DNA from: Euperipatoides rowelli
Taxonomy: Eukaryota; Onychophora; Udeonychophora; Euonychophora; Peripatopsidae
Assembly (NCBI GenBank): GCA_003024985.2
Contig: PXIH01S0012226.1
Direction: 5' to 3' (one strand)
DNA: 10,847 nt
Below the pieces are notes generated by a model. The model worked only from the letters and a program-made list of their open reading frames with translations. It made no database searches and was not told where the DNA came from. Both the position numbers and the translations under genes were made by a program. Below are positions 7,161 through 10,847 of this stretch, piece by piece. Positions within the stretch are counted from its first letter, which is position 1, and every line of letters begins with the position of its first letter.

Positions 7161-7263
7161 CACTTACAGCACCCCAAAACTCCCAACTTATAAAATTCTG
7201 CGAAACTATACTAGCAACTTTCCCCATACACAGCATTCACCAGCCGCCAAAAAAAAAAAACAC

Positions 7264-7509
7264 GGTCAGATTTCATTATCTGTCCACCAATATGGCTGAC
7301 AAAGTTGAAATTATCTAGATCGGCGTTCAGCAAAATATTATTTCACCTCTAGATTATCCTAGGGTTCAGCGCTACAGTAAGGTTAGGACTGTAAAATAAA
7401 TATACTAAAATTTGCGAGAAAAAATACTAATCCCACACGCTACTACGTTTTAGTTGTCGCGCAACTCCTAACGTTACTTATGTTGGTGGTCAGTTAACGG
7501 AATCTGACC
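7264..7509 (-). mobile_element. MITE-like element, right copy (246 bp), inverted
   Basis: This is the reverse-complement counterpart of 6056-6276. A 29 base segment (7339-7367) is the exact reverse complement of 6172-6200, and an 18 base segment (7308-7325) is that of 6211-6228. Its own ends are inverted repeats: 'gtcagatttcattatctgtc' at 7265-7300, and 'cagttaacggaatctgac' closing 7478-7508. Relative to the left copy it has about 25 extra bases in the middle. No clear target-site duplication is visible here ('aaaacac' versus 'aaatcc'). The two copies can pair as arms of a foldback of about 1.45 kb. Confidence 0.75.
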
Positions 7510-9680
7510 AAATCCACTTCTTACAAGGGGGGAGGGAGTTTAATCAAATGTGCTGACAGGGCCATTTTAAGCCAGTTCCACGTTGGTTAGATTATTTAGA
7601 TTTTCAACCCCATCCCCAACAAAACTCTAGCTACGGACTTTCCACAAGCTAGAAACTACTGTTACCTTATCATTCCAAATAGCTTTTAACAACTAAATTT
7701 TATTAATGACATGATAATTTAAATGAGAAATTCAACACCATTAATTCTATATTAAAACTTTTATTTTCAAATATTAATGCTATTTATATTGAAACAGAAG
7801 GGACTTTGATTATGATAAATAGTTCTCTCCTTGATGTATTATTAATTCTTCAAGCAGTCAACAGGGGGCATTTTTAATAACCGAAATTTGTTTGAATTTT
7901 CTATTAGCTTTCTCTTAACGTTGAGATAATATTCAACTTACAGCCTATGAAAGTTTCATCATAATATACGTTGAATGGTAAAAATATCATAAAGATCAAA
8001 CAGATTGTTCAATTAAAGGTGATCCCTATAATTTATTTATAAAGTTGGTGCCAAGGGTGATATTAAATTTGTACCACCCTACTGAATTGAACAATTATTA
8101 ATGTTAATGATTTCTCAAAGCGAAACTGTTATACAATTACAGCAAGTCCAATGATAAATTTAAATTGCAAAACAAAAATTATTTGCTATAGAAAGCTCCT
8201 TATGAAAAAATAATGAAGAATGTTATTAAAGTATATACTTACAACTAATTATGCTAATTTAGTAATTACAATTTGTCTAGCCTTTAAAAAAAAATAATAA
8301 ACTGAAGCTTCTAAAACAGAGCAAACACAAACACACGAAAAAAAAATGAAACAAAAGAGTTTGTAGCCATTAATCTGCAGCTCTGGTACTCGTATGCCAT
8401 TATAATGAAAATGGTCTTGACCTTCTAATTAACATTAATATTTTAAAATCATTTAATTGAAAAATTATGTCTCAACAAGCCAGTCAAAAAGCTAATCATT
8501 TGAGAATGATTTAATGAATCCATCAAACATAGAAACAAAGGATAAGTGCATATTTTAATTCATAAAAGTTCTGGGTCATTTGATTCAGACTTACTGTAGT
8601 TCTATTTTTCATTCATAGATGGCTCTCTAATTTTTACAATTAAATATTTTAAAATAACTTAGTGGAGGGAAAAATAGAAAGAAAAACAAATCAGAACAAC
8701 ATACAAATGAAGGCATAAAGCGGATAGAAAAAGAGAGATTTAAAAAAAGAGATAAAATTAAGCAGCCTAATACAAAATTTAGAAAGAGAAGAAACTGATT
8801 TTTTTTTTTAATCGATGGAATAGTAAATCCATATATAGGATTTTTAGGAGCAAATTCACTGATACTTTCATTTTCTCCTATGGCTATTCCATAATGGCTG
8901 TACAAATTTAATTAAAAAAAAAACACTGAAATAAATGTTTGCAATAATAGATAATAATAATAATTTGTATGAAGAAATATAGACTCATGCGGTTTGTCCC
9001 AGACCAGAGGTCACAAATGTTTGATATAACCATGTGAACCCATGCATCAAGTTCATAACTACATGCCTCCACAAGGGCATAAATGAGACAGGATGATAGC
9101 ATGTTCTACCCTGGCCAACTTGAGGTACACACCCCGACCTCAGAATCACCAGTAAAGACAATGGTTATCAGGGAGAGAGTTGGATGAATAAGAAGGCATT
9201 GCCTGAGTTGTAGACCTAACCCAAAGAATAATGAAATACTGTAAATGTTTGCAAAATGTAGGCCTATATAAATTAAATCTATGTGGGTTAATTAAAAAAA
9301 AAGGCAACAGAAAGATTCACATACTCCTCTGTAAAAAATTTATGTACAAAGCTCATAATTACAGTATCTGGGGTGAATAACGGTAAGATTGGGCAGGATA
9401 ATACAAAACAATGCTTAATTAAACTTTTACAACACTATTGTAATTTCTTTGATTAAAACTATATACAGTATATAAGTATATAGAATATATGAATGTATTA
9501 ACTAAATACAGAAATTTAATAGACACAACTATCTGTAATATAATGTTTTACAATTCCTTTTTAACTATTTTATACTGATATGTGGATATTTGCAGTTTTG
9601 TATAAAGATTATGTTCTAGGTATCAAACAGTGGTCGAATTTATAGCAGAAACAACTTCTTTGTGTTTTACATAAAATTTT
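7510..9680. other. AT-rich non-coding stretch
   Basis: No gene is recognised in these 2.2 kb. Features are a G-rich 'ggggggaggg' near 7527, A/T homopolymers, an AAT microsatellite at about 8951-8965, a satellite-like patch at 8881-8903, and a GC-richer patch at about 8980-9250. The patch includes 'taggcctat' near 9260 and a minus-strand open frame at 8908-9102 whose peptide I do not recognise. Segment 9303-9380 resembles the 121 bp duplication at 2579-2830. Confidence 0.55.
8881..8903 (-). repeat. Possible stray fragment of the 81 bp satellite
   Basis: Read on the minus strand, 'ccattatggaatagccat' matches the monomer segment 'ccattatggaagccatgg' if two bases (TA) are inserted. The match is short and gapped, so it is weaker than the fragment at 3927. 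A T-rich tract and 'tacag' just upstream on the minus strand mimic a splice acceptor and produce an open frame at 8627-8905. Confidence 0.3.
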
Positions 9681-9685
9681 GTCAC

Positions 9686-9728
9686 AAAATGTCAGCATAT
9701 TATCAATCTCCATTCTTACTCTAAAAGT
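9686..9728 (+). repeat. Leader of satellite array B
   Basis: 'tgtcagca' at 9690 through 'caatctccat' matches the leader of array A at 1705-1730. The array then starts at a different phase of the monomer, about 27 bases further in ('gggagaactgca' rather than 'ctctttatcac'). The leader is thus conserved while the join to the repeat is not. Confidence 0.65.
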
Positions 9729-10203
9729 GGGAGAACTGCAATTTGTTATTCCTTAAAAGACTGATTATTATGGAAGCCACAGTAAATGGATAATTTATTT
9801 AGCACAAAGATAAAATGAAGAGAACTACAAGGTATCAATCTATTAGTAGACTGACCATTATAGAAGCTATGGCAAATGAATAATTTCTTTAGCACAAAGA
9901 TAAAATGAGAGAAGCAACTTGTCAATTAATAAGTAGATTGATCATTATGGAAGTCACAGCGATTCTTTATCACAAAGATAAAATAAGGAGAACTACAATG
10001 TCAATCCATTAGTAAATTGACCATTATGGAAGCCACATCAATTATTGATTATAAAGATAAAATGAGGAGAACCACAATTTGTCAATCCATTAGTAGATTG
10101 ACTATTATGGAAGCGATGACAATTCTTTATCACAAAGAGAAAATGAGAAGAACCACAAAATGTCAATCCATTAGTGCATTTAACTTATGGAAGTCATTGC
10201 AAT
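9729..10203 (+). repeat. 81 bp satellite, array B (~6 monomers)
   Basis: Same family and orientation as array A. The 'caaagataaaa' anchor recurs at 9805, 9895, 9973, 10052 and 10133, so spacings are 90, 78, 79 and 81. The first two units carry an extended join of the form 'aaatgaataatttctttag' in place of 'aattctttatc', marking a longer sub-family of about 90 bp. The array ends near 10203 after 'ttatggaagtcattgcaatt'. An open frame at 10017-10238 is a by-product of the 27-codon period. Confidence 0.95.
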
Positions 10204-10497
10204 TACATTTGTTTTTAATTAGTCTTTATTCTTATTAGATGCTCGAAAGGGAATTTTTTTTTATCATTTTTGCTGTTCAGTGAATCAAAGGCTATTTTTC
10301 ATATTTTTTGATTATAAGGGATTATTATTTTGTCTGGACTTTATTCTTTAGCAAAAGAGTTTATAAGAATCAGGATTTTTTAGTTTGAAAAGAATAGCCG
10401 GACTGATAATCAATATATGCTAGATAAGTAAGAGCTTACTGTACTTAAATAAGTTTGTAATGAGGATGGGGCAAAACTCTCCAATTACTATTTTAGT
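10204..10497. other. Spacer between convergent satellite arrays
   Basis: About 295 bases of AT-rich DNA separate arrays B and C. No monomer sequence, gene or RNA structure is recognised. It would be the loop of the large hairpin that the two arrays can form. Confidence 0.6.
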
Positions 10498-10847
10498 ATG
10501 GATTGACATTTTGTGGTTATCCTCATTTTATATTTGTGATAAAGAATTGCCATGTCTTCCATAATGGTCCATCTACTAATGGATTGATATATTGTGGTTA
10601 TCTTCATTTTATCTTTGTTCTAAAGAATTGTTTTGATATCCATAATAGTTAATCTACTAATGGCTTGACATATTGTGGTTCTTCTCATTTTATCTTTGTT
10701 ATAAAGAATTGCCATGGCTTCGATAATGGGCAATCTACTAATGGATTGACAGTGTGGTTCTCCTCATTTTATCTTTGTTATAAAGAATTGCCATGGCTTC
10801 CATAATAGTCAATATGCTAATAGTTTGACATATTGTGGTTCTTCTCC
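10498..10847 (-). repeat. 81 bp satellite, array C, opposite orientation, cut by window end
   Basis: The reverse complement of the array A/B monomer: the anchor 'tcatttta' recurs at 10523, 10604, 10685 and 10764 (spacings 81, 81, 79). At least four monomers are present and the array continues past the edge. The left boundary falls inside a monomer: 'atggattgacattttgtggt' at 10498-10517 is the exact reverse complement of the matching part of the last full array B unit, and then sequence identity stops. Confidence 0.95.

Larger units (their letters stand above)
6277..7263. other. AT-rich spacer between the two inverted elements
   Basis: About 1 kb separates the two MITE-like copies. It contains a splice-acceptor-like site with a short open frame at 6451-6565, a long AT-rich stretch at 6570-7100 with nothing recognisable, and a GC-rich double-hairpin motif at 7131-7160. 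No transposase or other known protein is encoded, so there is no sign that the pair encloses an autonomous transposon. Confidence 0.55.

Noticed and set aside
8627-8905. Minus-strand open frame of 92 codons after a T-rich tract and 'tacag'
   Set aside because: Its start overlaps a satellite-like fragment, the second half is low-complexity F/L/S/K-rich translation of AT-rich DNA, and no domain is recognised.

Overview
This window looks like eukaryotic, probably animal, non-coding genomic DNA. It is strongly AT-rich, full of A/T homopolymers and C or G tracts, and carries several degenerate tandem-repeat blocks and a pair of palindromic transposon-like elements. I see no long intact reading frame, bacterial-type gene, rRNA or convincing tRNA. 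A marine invertebrate (mollusc-like) genome would fit this mix, but that is a guess from texture and not an identification. One ambiguous base (n at 536) indicates draft assembly or consensus sequence.

Layout. Positions 1-375 hold a tandem array of about 50 bp units in which two unit types alternate, giving a roughly 100 bp higher-order repeat cut by the left edge. Positions 376-1690 are AT-rich DNA with a purine tract and a possible minus-strand terminal exon. Positions 1751-2430 hold array A of an 81 bp satellite, preceded by a short leader. Positions 2579-2830 hold a degenerate 121 bp tandem duplication. Positions 2830-5950 are AT-rich with foldbacks, C tracts (one a G-quadruplex candidate), a solitary satellite fragment and a possible short exon. 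Positions 6056-7509 hold two related 221 and 246 bp elements with terminal inverted repeats, in opposite orientation about 1 kb apart. Positions 7510-9680 are mostly featureless AT-rich DNA. Positions 9729-10203 hold array B of the 81 bp satellite in the same orientation as A and with the same leader. After a spacer of about 295 bp, array C (10498 to the right edge) carries the family in the opposite orientation, so B and C form a large inverted repeat.

The main content is therefore repeat architecture. One 81 bp satellite family occurs in three blocks and at least one stray fragment. Its consensus monomer contains two short dyads, and two blocks share a leader sequence, which suggests the arrays travel inside a larger dispersed element. 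The second theme is the inverted pair of MITE-like elements. Three short open frames lie next to good splice-acceptor-like sequence, two of them also followed by AATAAA. They are reported only as low-confidence exon candidates; none is recognisable as a known protein.
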